Assembly (NCBI GenBank): GCA_023386155.1
Contig: JAEWKH010000112.1
Span: forward strand, 1 to 13,602
Length of the DNA stretch: 13,602 nucleotides
Source: Pseudomonadota bacterium
GTDB taxonomy: Bacteria; Pseudomonadota; Alphaproteobacteria; Rhizobiales; Beijerinckiaceae
Reading direction: 5' to 3'
Positions 13,234-13,602 of the stretch are shown one piece after another. Position numbers and translations under genes: made by a program. How positions within the stretch are numbered: position 1 is the stretch's first letter; every line of letters starts with the position of its first letter. The notes below the pieces were generated by a model. The model saw nothing but the letters and a program-made list of their open reading frames with translations, had not been told where the DNA came from and did not search any database.

Positions 13234-13458
13234 TCAGATCTTGGCCGGCAACAGGTCGGCCTGGTCGAGGAACTGGGCGGAATGATCCTGCCGGCGGCTC
13301 AGGTCCTGGATGAACGCCTCGTGGCGGCGCAGTTCCGTCGCGGCGCGCCTGGCGCGGCTTTCGACGAGAGCATCGACGATGCGAGTCGCAATAAGTGAAA
13401 GTCTGGACGGCTTCTCAGGGGTGGTAACGAGAGCGGTCGAAAAAACGGCTGCGGTCAT
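13234..13458 (-). CDS. Small Arg-rich helical protein, 74 aa, unknown function
   Basis: ATG at 13458, with GGAG 8 bases upstream, to TGA at 13234. The first 17 residues (MTAAVFSTALVTTPEKP) are short and polar rather than a signal peptide. Residues about 18-55 form a long amphipathic helix (SLIATRIVDALVESRARRAA, then ELRRHEAFIQDLSRRQDH), and the C-terminus is AQFLDQADLLPAKI. The pattern of Arg pairs and alternating hydrophobics suggests a nucleic-acid- or protein-binding helix. I recognise no named domain; it recalls, in style only, DUF1127-type small alphaproteobacterial proteins. It is the first gene of a probable two-gene unit with the 34-aa gene. A candidate promoter (TTCAAC-N17-TATCTT on the minus strand, about 13523-13551) is weak. 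Confidence 0.65.
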   Translation of the reverse strand: MTAAVFSTALVTTPEKPSRLSLIATRIVDALVESRARRAATELRRHEAFIQDLSRRQDHSAQFLDQADLLPAKI

Positions 13459-13602
13459 GGGCTCATCTCCAACAGATTGGTGCTGAGACCCTTCAGCGTT
13501 CCTCTGTTATCGTTGTCAGGAAGATAAGCCCGTTCCGACTTTAGTTGAAGTCACAGGATCACATACTCGCCATGCGCCTATCGCAGGACGGCGCCATAAA
13601 AG
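13459..13602. other. Upstream region at the right edge; possible start of a further gene
   Basis: These 144 bases precede the 74-aa gene. They include a small dyad GACTT-N6-AAGTC (13537-13552). Two GGAAC boxes exist on the minus strand (13502-13498 and 13536-13532), but neither has CGTT at 16-17 bases, so I do not call EcfG promoters. On the plus strand an ATG at 13572 opens a frame (MRLSQDGAIK) that is still open at the window edge; it could be the start of a divergent gene, but ten codons are too few to tell. Confidence 0.25.

Noticed and set aside
13498..13536. Two minus-strand GGAAC boxes upstream of the 74-aa gene as EcfG promoters
   Set aside because: Neither has CGTT or a near match at 16 or 17 bases spacing.

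Overview
This 13.6-kb window looks like chromosome of a GC-rich alphaproteobacterium of the order Hyphomicrobiales, most plausibly a Methylobacteriaceae (Microvirga/Methylobacterium-like) genome. That placement is inference. It rests on the high GC and GC3, the style of the AsmA, UvrD and PrmA proteins, two sites matching the alphaproteobacterial general-stress sigma factor EcfG (GGAAC-N16-CGTT type), and intergenic palindromes of a kind common in this order. No RNA gene, insertion sequence, CRISPR array or prophage was seen.

Left block (1-5238, minus strand): a very large AsmA-family envelope protein runs off the left edge. It starts at a TTG at 3556 and probably lacks only a short C-terminal piece. 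Upstream of it on the same strand is an FAD-linked oxidase of the D-lactate dehydrogenase/glycolate oxidase GlcD family (3640-5055). A divergent intergenic region (5056-5238) with an operator-like dyad separates it from a plus-strand hot-dog thioesterase (5239-5781).

Middle block (5782-8757): a palindromic intergenic repeat lies between the convergent thioesterase gene and a small secreted-protein gene (91 aa, minus). Next comes a complete UvrD/PcrA-type DNA helicase (plus), which ends at a strong hairpin shared with the convergent manganese catalase gene.

Stress block (8758-12112): manganese catalase (minus), cyclopropane-fatty-acyl-phospholipid synthase (plus) and an SDR oxidoreductase (minus). 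The catalase and SDR genes each have a match to the EcfG promoter on the correct strand and at the correct distance; the SDR match is exact. The three products (peroxide removal, membrane lipid modification, NAD(P)-dependent redox) make sense as general-stress functions.

Right block (12113-13602): prmA (ribosomal protein L11 methyltransferase, plus), then two very small minus-strand genes (34 and 74 aa) that look like a bicistron, then a 144-base upstream region to the window end.

The large overlapping ORFs on the opposite strands (up to 798 codons, opposite uvrD) are codon-bias shadows and are not annotated. I found no convincing new multi-gene system. The best leads are the EcfG-linked stress cluster and three small uncharacterised proteins.
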